Assembly: GCA_900142905.1 (NCBI GenBank)
Contig: FSRV01000002.1
Coordinates: 186,001 to 250,000 of the forward strand
Source of the DNA: Burkholderia sp. GAS332
GTDB taxonomy: Bacteria > Pseudomonadota > Gammaproteobacteria > Burkholderiales > Burkholderiaceae
Direction of reading: 5' to 3'
DNA length: 64,000 bases
Shown in pieces: positions 1-8,624 of the stretch. The translations under genes and the position numbers were made by a program. The notes beneath the pieces were generated by a model. The model worked only from the letters and a program-made list of their open reading frames with translations. It had not been told where the DNA came from and did no database searches. Within the stretch, counting starts at the first letter, position 1, and every line of letters begins with the position of its first letter.

Positions 1-1737
1 ACGGCGAAGAAGGGCATGCATTTCAGCGCGCTCAAGCGATTCACCGTGGCCGCGCGCGACCTGGTGTCGGTCTTCACGCAGAAGGGCATGAGCCTGATCG
101 CGGCGGCGGGCGCAGTTGTCGTGCAGGCCCAGCGTGGTCGCATGCAGCTCGCGTCACAGGAGGACATGACCATCGAGACGGTTGGCGGCGTGTTGCATGT
201 GAAGTCGCCGAAGGAAATCGTGCTGAACGTGGGTGGTTCGTATTTCCGCATGACGCCTGATGGGATCGAGATGGGTACACGCGGCGGCATCCTGTTCAGG
301 ACAAGTCGCCTGAAAAAGACTGGCCCTGCTCAGATGGACCTGGGCGGTGCGGCCTTCGCACCGAAGTTTGTGCCGTTCACGACGGACTGTGAGGTATGGC
401 GCACCAATCCGAAGTTCACGGAACTGACCGCGTGTGCATCAGTGCCGGGCCCGGCGCAGCGGGAGGAGTCGGGCAACGCGGGAGCTGTGCCGCTACTAGC
501 GCCCTCACCCGGGACGGCTTCACTGATAAACAACCAGTCTGACGCTGCCCCGCTGATATCGGCGCGGGCCGGAAATGCGCAGATACCCAGTCCGCCGCTG
601 CAGATGAGGGCGAGCCCCGCTGGTAATGGTGGGCTGGTGTTGAACGATTCCGCTAATGCTCCGGACGATACTGTGCTGCCGCCGGACAGTGACGGTCGCG
701 ACGGTGATAATTACGTTACCGATCCCCTTCTGCTCAGTAACCCTGCACCTTGCAATTGGACCATGCCCAATTTCGAGGATACGTACGCGCACAGAATGGA
801 AATTGCTTCATATTATCCTTGGACGGATGAGCAGACGCATTACGCGCCAGGCGGGAACTGGCGGTTATCGAGCGGCAATGGTGGCATAACAAAATTCAAG
901 GTCAGCTTCGATGGTAGGTTCAAGACTTTGACTGCATCTGTCAAAGTTGGAGTGATCTTAATGGATATCGTTGAGGTTGATCCGGCAACCGAAGCATACG
1001 TGAGATTAAGCAATGGCCTGGTGAAAAGCGTGCCGTACGATAGTTTCGGGAATGGTGAGAATGCGCCGAGAGGTTCTGTTCCGGATAACCTGAAGTTTAT
1101 TCATCGCGATACGTCGACGTACGATTTTTCATCAAAAGCGCAAATGATTCGAAACACGTTGAATCAGAATTCTTACAAATTAATTCTCGACGGATGTTCA
1201 AAGGCGGGCGCGTGCGGGTGCCGGATTTCGATAAAGTTTGACGTGGAATTTGTTGTGGTTGAATCGCGGCTCGAGCCACATGCTTTGGAATGTGGCAAGG
1301 TGATAAGGCTCTTTCCATATGCATTTAGAGACGACTCGGCAAACTGGGGGGAAGTTGTTGCTGAATTAAAGCGAACAACCAATGAATATAAAAAATACAA
1401 CGAAGATTACACAGCGGCGCATGAGTGCGGGCACCTTTTTAATTATCCAGATGAATATTTTCAGGAAGGTGGGGCTGTGCACGAGCAGTACGTTGCCAAC
1501 CAACAACTGCAATTTTCTAAAGGGCATCAACTGGCAGGAACGCCCACGTGGCAGTTGATCTCAGAAAATAATCTGATGGGGAACGGTGCTCGAAAAAAGA
1601 TTTCGGGTGGCGCTGCGCCTGATATCCCACCGTATTACATGGAGTATCTGCGGCGCTGGATGACGAAACATACCAAGAAGAAATGGCGAATTGGGGCGAA
1701 CGTAGCGTGTTGGCAAAATGATGAGAATTTGTTATGA
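1..1737 (+). CDS. VgrG C-terminal part with metallopeptidase-like effector domain (5' end outside window)
   Basis: The reading frame is open to the first base, so the gene begins upstream. The first ~110 residues look like the DUF2345-type region at the end of a VgrG spike (short repeating beta-rich stretches such as LASQEDMTIETVGGVLHVKS). A ~450-residue extension follows that ordinary VgrG proteins lack. It contains AAHECGHLFNYPDEYF at 1417-1464: an HExxH zinc motif with an Asp seven residues after the second His, resembling the HExxHxxGxxD arrangement of metzincin-like and snapalysin-like peptidases, but with Asn in place of Gly. Inference: an evolved VgrG that delivers a zinc peptidase through a type VI secretion system. 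The stop overlaps the next start (ATGA at 1734). A PAAR gene follows 1.4 kb later, supporting T6SS context. The VgrG part is fairly sure; the peptidase activity is motif-based only. Confidence 0.8.
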   Translation, partial: TAKKGMHFSALKRFTVAARDLVSVFTQKGMSLIAAAGAVVVQAQRGRMQLASQEDMTIETVGGVLHVKSPKEIVLNVGGSYFRMTPDGIEMGTRGGILFRTSRLKKTGPAQMDLGGAAFAPKFVPFTTDCEVWRTNPKFTELTACASVPGPAQREESGNAGAVPLLAPSPGTASLINNQSDAAPLISARAGNAQIPSPPLQMRASPAGNGGLVLNDSANAPDDTVLPPDSDGRDGDNYVTDPLLLSNPAPCNWTMPNFEDTYAHRMEIASYYPWTDEQTHYAPGGNWRLSSGNGGITKFKVSFDGRFKTLTASVKVGVILMDIVEVDPATEAYVRLSNGLVKSVPYDSFGNGENAPRGSVPDNLKFIHRDTSTYDFSSKAQMIRNTLNQNSYKLILDGCSKAGACGCRISIKFDVEFVVVESRLEPHALECGKVIRLFPYAFRDDSANWGEVVAELKRTTNEYKKYNEDYTAAHECGHLFNYPDEYFQEGGAVHEQYVANQQLQFSKGHQLAGTPTWQLISENNLMGNGARKKISGGAAPDIPPYYMEYLRRWMTKHTKKKWRIGANVACWQNDENLL

Positions 1738-3173
1738 ATCGGGTAATTTTAGTTATTACATTTTTGGTATATCAGGCTGTGGGGATTAATGTTATGGCTT
1801 TCGAAAAGTCTATTTCCGGGCAGCAGTTAAAGCAGTGGTCACTTGTCTGGGGCGGCGATTGGCGATTTGGCGACTATGGAGTATCTGTCGATAACTCTGG
1901 TAAGGCTAGATTGATGCTATTTAATACTGTGAACAATGAAAATGCGAGTGGCGCCGGCATTGTCGAGTCCCAGGAGGGTTTGTACGATCGGAACGCTGCT
2001 AACGAAGTGAGGCAGGCGCTGTGTGATCCGTCGAGTCAGGCCGGGCGGGGGCTTGATATTACGCCGACTGACGCCGCGGCAGTGTTTTCGGCGGCGTGTG
2101 AAATGGACGGTGCGACGCAGGAACGACAGGGCCATATCGGGATGCTGCCTGAAAATTTATTCAATAAAGTCACTGAGAATGCGCGGCTTATCCATCGTGA
2201 TCTCTCTGAGTCGGGTGTAAAGAAAATATGGATCAATGCATTGGTACAAGATGTTGTGCGGAAAAATAATAATTTTTTGGTAACCGTGCGTTTGATCAAC
2301 TACGGACGGGAGGCTGTTTCATTCACAAGGCCGGACTTGTGGTCGGGAAAATTTCGGGAGGAAACGCTTTCTGTTGGGGGAATTGAAAAAAACCCTTCTG
2401 GAAAAGGTGGCTGGGAATTTGAGTTGGCGGGTCAACCTTTGGAGAACAAGTCGGAGTTCAAGGGCGAAGTCGTCACACTGGAGGCTGGCGCCCATCAGGA
2501 TTTCGTTTTTCAGGCGATGCCGGAAGCTAAGTACAAGGCTGGCACCTATGAATTTTCCCTAGATGCGTGGATGTATTTAGATTGGATGGACGGTGAAAGC
2601 AGACAGCATAGTCACGTTGACTTCTATTCCGGGAAAAATAGCCGTAAGACAATCACCATCGACCACGACTACCCCTCAACACCGCAGGAGCGCGAGCAAT
2701 GGGAGGCACAGCATCGCGCCAACATGTCGCTGCAGCCAGTAAAACCAGGTGAGACATTTACCGAGGACGGCCTGTATCGCGCCGTACGTGTGATTTCCGG
2801 CGCAAGTTACCGCAGCCTTCAGCTCAAACCCTTCAAGGCTGGGGACATTGCCACGACCGAAAACGTGAGGATGCCCATGGAATCCGCGAGCGGTGTCGAG
2901 ATCAACGGTCCGGTGCAGTGGGTATGGGAAGCGAGTGCCCCAACACGCACCAAACCATTTTCGTCCGATTACATCGAAGGCACCGAGCATGTCTGCAAGC
3001 CCGGCGCCCCCTGTCCGCGCAACGGGCGCTGGATCGAGCGAACCGAGCCCGATTCTTGGGGCGGAAACTACACGTACCGTCTTTCCAGCCTCATCACGCG
3101 ACGCGCGGGCCAGCAGATGCCGCAGGTTCAGGGCGACGCGGGCGAGACCGAATGGGAATGGGTGGGAGCCTGA
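1734..3173 (+). CDS. Exported protein of unknown function, T6SS-linked (possible immunity protein)
   Basis: A 479-residue protein translationally coupled to the VgrG gene (ATGA overlap). The N-terminus MNRVILVITFLVYQAVG is a hydrophobic segment like a signal peptide or anchor, so the protein probably sits in the periplasm. The body is soluble, rich in Trp and acidic residues, with beta-type segments (for example NNNFLVTVRLINYG) and Cys residues near 100-120 and 410-420. No catalytic motif was recognised. Position between a metallopeptidase-tipped VgrG and a PAAR gene is typical for an immunity protein or effector accessory, but that is inference from context. Codon use is more AT-rich at the start of this gene and at the end of the preceding one than in the surrounding DNA, which fits exchange of effector/immunity cassettes. 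Confidence 0.6.
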   Translation: MNRVILVITFLVYQAVGINVMAFEKSISGQQLKQWSLVWGGDWRFGDYGVSVDNSGKARLMLFNTVNNENASGAGIVESQEGLYDRNAANEVRQALCDPSSQAGRGLDITPTDAAAVFSAACEMDGATQERQGHIGMLPENLFNKVTENARLIHRDLSESGVKKIWINALVQDVVRKNNNFLVTVRLINYGREAVSFTRPDLWSGKFREETLSVGGIEKNPSGKGGWEFELAGQPLENKSEFKGEVVTLEAGAHQDFVFQAMPEAKYKAGTYEFSLDAWMYLDWMDGESRQHSHVDFYSGKNSRKTITIDHDYPSTPQEREQWEAQHRANMSLQPVKPGETFTEDGLYRAVRVISGASYRSLQLKPFKAGDIATTENVRMPMESASGVEINGPVQWVWEASAPTRTKPFSSDYIEGTEHVCKPGAPCPRNGRWIERTEPDSWGGNYTYRLSSLITRRAGQQMPQVQGDAGETEWEWVGA

Positions 3174-3174
3174 C

Positions 3175-3462
3175 ATGGGAGAGCGTGCCCACATTCTCCA
3201 GTATGACCGGACCAGCGCGGGAGGCACCGTGCTCGATGGTCTTGATGACGTGTGCTGGAGCGACCGCAAGCTAAGTTACCTCGGTGCGCGGGTCCAGTGT
3301 CCCGCGTGTCATTCCATTGGCCGGATCGGGCCGGATGGTACCCGCCCCGAGAATGATCTGGCTGGCAGGCAGCCCGCGCTGGAGGGGGACTACTGTCTGT
3401 GTGCCTGCAGTCCGAAGCCAACCCTGATTGCGTCACAGAAAGACTGGACGCTCGACACCTGA
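3175..3462 (+). CDS. PAAR-domain protein (T6SS spike tip)
   Basis: A 95-residue protein. I chose the ATG at 3175, one base after the upstream stop, because the homologous part starts there (MGERAHILQYDRTSAGGTV). PAAR proteins cap the VgrG trimer and sharpen the T6SS spike. Features seen are the G-rich beta repeats, a CPACHSIG pair of cysteines and a later DYCLCACSPKP cysteine cluster, followed by a conserved-looking tail (TLIASQKDW). The length matches stand-alone PAAR proteins. It lies downstream of the VgrG and its partner and directly upstream of two membrane proteins, so the five genes probably form one transcription unit. Confidence 0.75.
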   Translation: MGERAHILQYDRTSAGGTVLDGLDDVCWSDRKLSYLGARVQCPACHSIGRIGPDGTRPENDLAGRQPALEGDYCLCACSPKPTLIASQKDWTLDT

Positions 3463-3481
3463 ACTACAGACAGGGGGATCA

Positions 3482-4915
3482 ATGACATTCCGTTGGGATC
3501 AACCCATGCCGCCTGAGATGGAGACGCCTGAGCCACCATCGGTATGGGTTTTCGTATTGCTGTACCTCGTGACTGAAGGCTCCGCCATGTTTTTGACGCT
3601 GAGCGGTTGGCCCAAGGGCGAGCCTGTTGCGTCACAGAAGTTCATGCTGGATGCAGTTGTTGCCCCCCTTCTTGTCTGGCTGGGAATCAGCATTGCTCTG
3701 TATCAAGCGATGTATGGGAGCTTTGTCTATGAAGCAGCGGTCATGAACTCGGAACGCTGGCGTCTGATGACACGCTGGAAGAAGCAGAGCCGTGCTGGTA
3801 TCGCACTTCTTGACAGCGTGCTCCTCACGCCTGAACCCGATCTCGCCGAGCGCATGCTCAGCCTGGAGGGCAACCCTCCGGTGAACCCGGGAAAAGTCAT
3901 GGCGCTCGACAGCGTTGCCGCGGCCGATGGTATGTCGCGCGTGCACGGAGTGCTGGAAAGGCTTCTGACACCCATGGCGGCGAAGCTTGCCCAGGCGGCG
4001 CGCAGTGACTCATTCGAGATCGTGATGCAGTGCGAACGGCAGGAAATGTCGGCTGACGTTCAAGTAGTGTGGAGCGAGCTGAAGTTGCCTGGGCGTCCGC
4101 GTATCAGGTGGATGGGCAACGACAGGGAAGTGGGCTTTGCAGATAGCTGGTTCAAGGACGACAGTCATACGTCTTACTCATTCAGCTCGTTTCACGAGAC
4201 GCCCAGGTATCGGCTTCTGCTGGCGTGGCATCTGAACGAAGGAGGAGCAGAGGTCCCGCAGACGGCTTCAGAGGCGGCGGTCGCACTGTTGCTGGGCTCG
4301 GCCGCGCTCATGCAGGAGAAGCCGGACACCAGGCATCAGGCGTGGCTGTTGCGCCAGATTGTAGGCGAAGCCGACCAGGTAGACAGGTCGCTTGCGCTGC
4401 TACTCAGGGCGGAACAGGTACCGCCGGAGCGTATCCGCCATTTTTGGCACAGCCGGCTCAAGGGGCTGGCGCAGCATACGACTGTCGGAGCGGTCAGGGA
4501 CGCCGATCTGACGGTGGAAGAACATGCGCTTGACCCGGCAATGGGTCCGCAGGCGCCGGTTGTGCGGTGGCTCCTTCCTGCGCTGGCGGCGAAGATGGCG
4601 CATTTCGGGCAGGGGGCGCAACTCGTCGCGCTACCTCATGAAAAAGGCGTCGCGCTGAACCTTGTCGTCAAAACCCCCACTCCTGCAGGCATGCCGTGGA
4701 AACCTGAGTATGGATACAGCCTGATTGCTTTTGCAGAAATCTGCGCGTGCATGACGGCTGTAACACTCGCGCTACTGCTGTCCGACAACAAGGAGTGGGA
4801 CACTTTTGAGACCGTTGTTGTCGTTCTGGGTGTGATCTTTTCCCTGCTATTCGTTGACGCAAAAATTTTCATGCGCGGCGTTTACGTGGATAACTTCTGG
4901 CGTGAACACGGGTGA
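3482..4915 (+). CDS. Membrane protein of unknown function, T6SS-associated
   Basis: A 477-residue protein. The ATG at 3482 is preceded by an AGGGGG ribosome-binding site, so it is preferred over an in-frame start at 3428 inside the PAAR gene. Two transmembrane segments near the N-terminus (around PSVWVFVLLYLVTEGSAMFL and DAVVAPLLVWLGISIALYQ) are followed by a soluble domain of about 320 residues. Two more membrane segments come close to the C-terminus (SLIAFAEICACMTAVTLALLL and VVVVLGVIFSLLFV). No enzyme motif was recognised. The next gene overlaps its stop (GTGA at 4912) and also encodes a membrane protein, suggesting the two products act together. The order VgrG-partner-PAAR-membrane pair suggests an effector with its loader or immunity protein, but no function can be assigned. 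Confidence 0.6.
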   Translation: MTFRWDQPMPPEMETPEPPSVWVFVLLYLVTEGSAMFLTLSGWPKGEPVASQKFMLDAVVAPLLVWLGISIALYQAMYGSFVYEAAVMNSERWRLMTRWKKQSRAGIALLDSVLLTPEPDLAERMLSLEGNPPVNPGKVMALDSVAAADGMSRVHGVLERLLTPMAAKLAQAARSDSFEIVMQCERQEMSADVQVVWSELKLPGRPRIRWMGNDREVGFADSWFKDDSHTSYSFSSFHETPRYRLLLAWHLNEGGAEVPQTASEAAVALLLGSAALMQEKPDTRHQAWLLRQIVGEADQVDRSLALLLRAEQVPPERIRHFWHSRLKGLAQHTTVGAVRDADLTVEEHALDPAMGPQAPVVRWLLPALAAKMAHFGQGAQLVALPHEKGVALNLVVKTPTPAGMPWKPEYGYSLIAFAEICACMTAVTLALLLSDNKEWDTFETVVVVLGVIFSLLFVDAKIFMRGVYVDNFWREHG

Positions 4916-5352
4916 CGGTCATGAGCATTCGACCGTTGAACTGGATCAACCGCTTCGTTGCGTGGTACTGGCTTGGCCTGCTGGCGAGTTGCGCATGGAT
5001 GACGACCGTCTGCTGGCTCGCATCGGAAGACTTGGGTACACCGGAACCCATGCAGTACGCACTGATCCTTCTGGGATTCACACTGGGTCTGATCGTGGAT
5101 GACCTTTGCTACATGTGGCGATGGCATGTTGCGTGCATCCTCCATATTGAGGACGTCCTTGACGGTGTATGCCCCGACCAGGGCGGCGAAATCACAGATT
5201 CTGCAGTCTGGCGCTGGTACGTGAAACAGGGCAAGCCATGGTGGATCAGCTCGAAACGCGAACGGCCACATGTACGTTTTCAGGACGCCAGGAAGCGCAT
5301 GGAAGATTACCGGCGCGCGATGAAGCGGGCCGTGAAAAATCGGGGGGTGTGA
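4912..5352 (+). CDS. Small membrane protein of unknown function
   Basis: A 146-residue protein with a GTG start overlapping the previous stop; an ATG three codons later (4921) is an equally good start. Two hydrophobic segments are visible (WYWLGLLASCAWMTTVCWLA and YALILLGFTLGLIVDDLCY), followed by a basic cytoplasmic tail rich in Arg and Lys (WISSKRERPHVRF, RRAMKRAVKNRGV). It is coupled to the larger membrane gene and closes the T6SS-linked group. No family was recognised. Confidence 0.55.
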   Translation: MTVMSIRPLNWINRFVAWYWLGLLASCAWMTTVCWLASEDLGTPEPMQYALILLGFTLGLIVDDLCYMWRWHVACILHIEDVLDGVCPDQGGEITDSAVWRWYVKQGKPWWISSKRERPHVRFQDARKRMEDYRRAMKRAVKNRGV

Positions 5353-5532
5353 TATCACAACGCCTCGGACATCGCGGTTCCGTCCCGCCGTCGCCCTATC
5401 ATCTCGTTGAGAAAATGTTAGGTTGCATTCTTTGATGTGGGAATCCCCTTCCGTCAGATAGGGGAAATGTCAAATCGGGTAGAGTCGCGCATATTCCCTT
5501 GCGACCGCGTGTCTAACGTCCGAACCTTCGCG

Positions 5533-6231
5533 ATGTATTCGATAGAACCTCTTGCGTTACCTCATGACGGCCCGTCCGACGTTTCGTTGTGGCGGGTCGA
5601 TTTCGCTTTCGGCGCGTCGTTGGACGATGCCGCCTTCGCTGCGCTCAGCGACGACGAACGCGCGAGAGCCGGTAACTTTCGCCGCCACGAAGATGCGCTT
5701 CGTTTCGCATCTGTGCGCGTGGCGTTACGTGTGCAACTCGCGCGGTATCTTGGCATCGCGGCACACGCCGTTCAGTTCAAGCTTGATGCGAATCGTCGGC
5801 CTCATTTCGCCGATTCCGATGCATACGACTTCAACGTCTCGCATGCAGGCGCGCATGGATTGATCGCGATGTCGCCGTGCCGGCGTGTCGGCGTCGACAT
5901 CGAGCAATACAGCGATAAATTCGATTGGCGTTCGATCGTGGCATTGACGCTCGATGCGAGCGAGGCTGCGTGGATCGAGCGGCTAGACGTCACGCAGCAG
6001 GTCAGCGCGTTTTACGACGCGTGGGTCGCCAAAGAAGCGCTCGTCAAAACGACGGGCGTGGGCATCACGCGCGGCTTGCAGCATCTGACGGTGCTGCCGC
6101 GCGACAGCATGCAGGTGACGCCACGCAATACGATACCGGGTGACATGCGCGAGATTGCTGCGCGCTGGATCGCGGCGCCAGAAGGCTATGCTGCATGCGT
6201 GGCGTGGTCGACGAAAACGTTCGCGCGCTAG
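5533..6231 (+). CDS. 4'-phosphopantetheinyl transferase, Sfp type
   Basis: A 232-residue enzyme that moves 4'-phosphopantetheine from CoA to a carrier-protein serine. I use the ATG at 5533 (MYSIEPLALPHDG); an in-frame ATG at 5467 would add 22 residues unlike the family. Seen: the N-terminal half motif LSDDERARAGNF with a following R-F-S-V-R run; FNVSHAGAHGLIAM; the metal-binding VGVDIEQ; and the C-terminal WVAKEALVKTTGVGI, which matches the W-x-x-K-E-A-x-x-K catalytic signature. The length is normal for the Sfp class, so the substrate is likely a secondary-metabolite or siderophore carrier protein. The gene converges with, and overlaps by four bases, a degenerate paralogue on the other strand. 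Confidence 0.85.
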   Translation: MYSIEPLALPHDGPSDVSLWRVDFAFGASLDDAAFAALSDDERARAGNFRRHEDALRFASVRVALRVQLARYLGIAAHAVQFKLDANRRPHFADSDAYDFNVSHAGAHGLIAMSPCRRVGVDIEQYSDKFDWRSIVALTLDASEAAWIERLDVTQQVSAFYDAWVAKEALVKTTGVGITRGLQHLTVLPRDSMQVTPRNTIPGDMREIAARWIAAPEGYAACVAWSTKTFAR

Positions 6232-7082
6232 GCGCTCGTTTCTCCAAACACCAACGCCTTCGGCCATCCAACGGCATGCACATGCGTAACCGGTTGCGCG
6301 AGTGCAACCGCCGCGCGAATCTTGCCCGACATCGGCACATCAAGCACCTGCCAGCGGCCATGCCCGGCGAGATCGAGCGCGCAGACAGCGGCATCGCCCG
6401 ACAACAGATCCAGATCGACATCGACGGGCGCATAGCGCAACGCGTTGCTCAAGCTGCCGTAACGCGCGCGTCGGCGTGAACCTTCCGGGGTCTCGTCGAG
6501 AGCCGCGCCCGGCGAGGGGACGACGACGTTCAGACCGAGCGTCGCCGACGCAATGCCGATCACGATCCAGATACCGGCGTACGCGATATCGATGGTGATG
6601 CCGCGACCATCGTGCGGATGACGCGCGCGCAGCTTCTCGTTGCCGTCGTCCTGCAAATCGACGGCACGCGGCTCGCAGTCGAACAGATTCGCGACGATCC
6701 AGCGCGTCACCACGCGTGCGCTAACAAAGCGTTTGCGCAGCGCCGAATTCGGATGAAGCCGTGCGCGTTCGCGCTCTCCCTTCGACAACCACGCATCGCC
6801 TTCCTGCACCGGCACCGGTAGCCATTCGCACCGGAACCGCCACAGATGCAACTCACCCGCGCGCGGCGCGACGACGCTGCGCGGATAGTGGCGCGTGAGT
6901 GGATGCGAGACGAATTGCGGCAGGGCCGCGCTGACGATAGCGTGTGCGGTTCTAACAGGTTGAGCCGGTTGTGCAGGTTGTGCGGCTTGCAAGGCGTTTG
7001 CGCTATTCGTCGCCTGCGAGCCGATGCTGTCACGCACACGCGACGGAGCGAGAGGAGCGAGAGAAGCGAGTTCCAACGGCAT
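6228..7082 (-). CDS. Degenerate PPTase-like protein
   Basis: A 284-residue protein whose middle part follows the PPTase fold pattern: LHLWRFRCEW, LSKGERERARLHPNSALRKRFVSARVVTRWIVANLF, then EKLRARHPHDGRG, IDIAYAGIWIVIG and LGLNVV. The positions that hold the metal-binding GVDIE in active enzymes read LGLNVV, and the WxxKEAxxK segment is absent, so catalysis is not expected. The N-terminus (about 60 residues) is Ala/Gln/Pro-rich (AAQPAQPAQPV). It starts 12 bp after the end of the upstream minus-strand gene and appears to be the last gene of the nitroreductase operon. It may be a structural or regulatory pseudo-enzyme; the role is unknown. Confidence 0.6.
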   Translation of the reverse strand: MPLELASLAPLAPSRVRDSIGSQATNSANALQAAQPAQPAQPVRTAHAIVSAALPQFVSHPLTRHYPRSVVAPRAGELHLWRFRCEWLPVPVQEGDAWLSKGERERARLHPNSALRKRFVSARVVTRWIVANLFDCEPRAVDLQDDGNEKLRARHPHDGRGITIDIAYAGIWIVIGIASATLGLNVVVPSPGAALDETPEGSRRRARYGSLSNALRYAPVDVDLDLLSGDAAVCALDLAGHGRWQVLDVPMSGKIRAAVALAQPVTHVHAVGWPKALVFGETSA

Positions 7083-7094
7083 ACCCTCGGGTCC

Positions 7095-7574
7095 TCAATG
7101 CATATACGTGACGCGGCGCGCTTGCACGTCGAGCTCGACACCGGCGTCGAGCAGATCGATGGCGAACCAGCGGATCAGCTTCAACACGCCACTGACCGCC
7201 GGCCCCGGCAGCCATTCGCTGAGCATGCGCAATGCAGCGCCGCTGTGCGTTTTTTGCAGCAACGCGATGGTTTGCAGGATCACGGCTTCGTCCTTGCCGA
7301 GATCACTGGCGCAGCGGCATCGCATGTCGAGCGGACGGTAGGACACGTGCATCAGCGAACGCATCAGCAGATCGAAATGCTCGATGCCGTCTTGCCGCAA
7401 GCCCACGCCGCTCAGGATGTCGCGCCACTGCACGCCGCCGCGCGCCGATTCACACGCCGGCCGCAGCCAGGTGCGCACGGCGCTGAGGACCGTGCGGTCA
7501 GGCGCGTCGGGGGTATCCGTGACGTGATCGTCGACCAGTTCCGGACGGCTGCTGTAGTGAGAGCGGAAGTTCAT
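7095..7574 (-). CDS. Conserved-looking protein of unknown function
   Basis: A 159-residue protein. The start is set at MNFRSHYSSRPE (7574), although the frame stays open upstream into the nitroreductase gene. It is mainly predicted helical, with a Leu-rich centre (HFDLLMRSLMHVSYRPLDMRC and KLIRWFAIDLLDAGVELDV). No motif or family was recognised. It sits between the nitroreductase and the PPTase-like gene on the same strand, 12 bp from the latter, so the three are probably co-transcribed. Confidence 0.55.
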   Translation of the reverse strand: MNFRSHYSSRPELVDDHVTDTPDAPDRTVLSAVRTWLRPACESARGGVQWRDILSGVGLRQDGIEHFDLLMRSLMHVSYRPLDMRCRCASDLGKDEAVILQTIALLQKTHSGAALRMLSEWLPGPAVSGVLKLIRWFAIDLLDAGVELDVQARRVTYMH

Positions 7575-7702
7575 CTGTGCTCCTGAATGGACACGGTCCA
7601 ATGAGTCGCGCCGGCCTGATCGGAGGAGGGCCACGTCGCAGGCCAGCGCATGTCGCGTGCGACGGATAGGCGGTGACGCAGTGCTTGCGCCGAGTGCTTG
7701 CT

Positions 7703-8368
7703 TCAACCTTTTGCCGGCTGCGGTGGCAGCCATTCGCGCACATGCTCGCTACGTGCCGGACGTGCCGGTTCTTTCCCGGGGTTTATCGGCGTGCCGACAA
7801 AGAGGAAGCCCACGAGTCTCTCGTTCGGCGCAAAGCCCAGCGCGTCGCGCAGTTGCGCTTCATAGCTGTCGGGGCCCGTGGCCCAGAACCCACCGTAGCC
7901 GAGCGCGTGGATCGCGTTCAGCATGTTCATCGTGGCTGCGCCGACCGCCAGCAATTGCTCCGTCTCGGGCACTGTCGAATGGGCCGAGAGCGCCGCACCG
8001 AGCGCGATCACCAGTGGCGCCGCGTAAGCCTTCTGCCGCCGATGCGCATGCGCGGAGCGCGGCTCGCCGGGCGAGCGGGCGCAGGCGAGGTCGACCAGCA
8101 CGTCGCCGAGGTGGCCGCGTGCGTCGCCACGGATCGTGACGAAGCGCCACGGCCGTAGATTGCCGTGATCGGGCGCGCGCAAAGCGGCGTCGAAGATCAG
8201 ATCGAGTTCGACGTCGGCCGGAGCCGGCTCGGTGAGCGGCCAGTGGGACTGGCGCGACAGCAGCACGTCAAGCGCGGCCGCCGCCTTGCGCCCGGCGGCG
8301 GTGTCAGGCGTCGCGGTTGCTGTGCGTTCAGTTTCGGTTTCAGGTCGGCTGACGTCGAGTGTGCTCAT
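7703..8368 (-). CDS. Nitroreductase-family flavoprotein
   Basis: A 221-residue protein of the NADH/FMN nitroreductase fold. Seen: the FMN-contact segment LLSRQSHWPLTEPAP, the RAPDHGNLRPWRFVTIRG block typical of the YdjA-like branch (AP.HG...PWRF), a central helix with NMLNAIHALGYGGFWATGP, and the C-terminal RLVGFLFVGTP segment. Members reduce nitro compounds, quinones or other electron acceptors; the substrate cannot be read from sequence. An N-terminal ~25-residue extension rich in Thr/Ala is not part of the fold. It is the first gene of a three-gene minus-strand operon with a Fur-box-like palindrome 54 bp upstream of its start. Confidence 0.8.
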   Translation of the reverse strand: MSTLDVSRPETETERTATATPDTAAGRKAAAALDVLLSRQSHWPLTEPAPADVELDLIFDAALRAPDHGNLRPWRFVTIRGDARGHLGDVLVDLACARSPGEPRSAHAHRRQKAYAAPLVIALGAALSAHSTVPETEQLLAVGAATMNMLNAIHALGYGGFWATGPDSYEAQLRDALGFAPNERLVGFLFVGTPINPGKEPARPARSEHVREWLPPQPAKG

Positions 8369-8421
8369 GATTTCGGTGTTCGGCTGATGGTATGGGCGTC
8401 ATGATGAGCCAATTTGTTAGT

Positions 8422-8442
8422 AAATGCAAATCATTCGCATTT
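8422..8442. promoter_or_regulatory. Fur-box-like palindrome upstream of the nitroreductase operon
   Basis: A 21-bp near-perfect inverted repeat, with outer arms AAATGC and GCATTT around an AAATCATTC core. Read on the minus strand it carries GAATGATT, the core of the classical Fur box. It lies 54 bp upstream of the nitroreductase start in an AT-rich spot of the 256-bp divergent region shared with the MFS gene. Iron regulation is an inference from the match. Confidence 0.5.
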
Positions 8443-8624
8443 AGAAAATGAATTTGACGGGGCATTGCACCGCGCGTTGCGCAGCCTATGAGCGCTCAGG
8501 AGGCCGTGCGGCCGAGCGTGGGCAGATAATCCGCAACTAACGGTCAGCCGTATGGAGCGCCCACAGATATGATGGCGAAATGCCGCAGCAAGCCTGCCGC
8601 ATCCTCGTCTACCCACGTTAGCCA

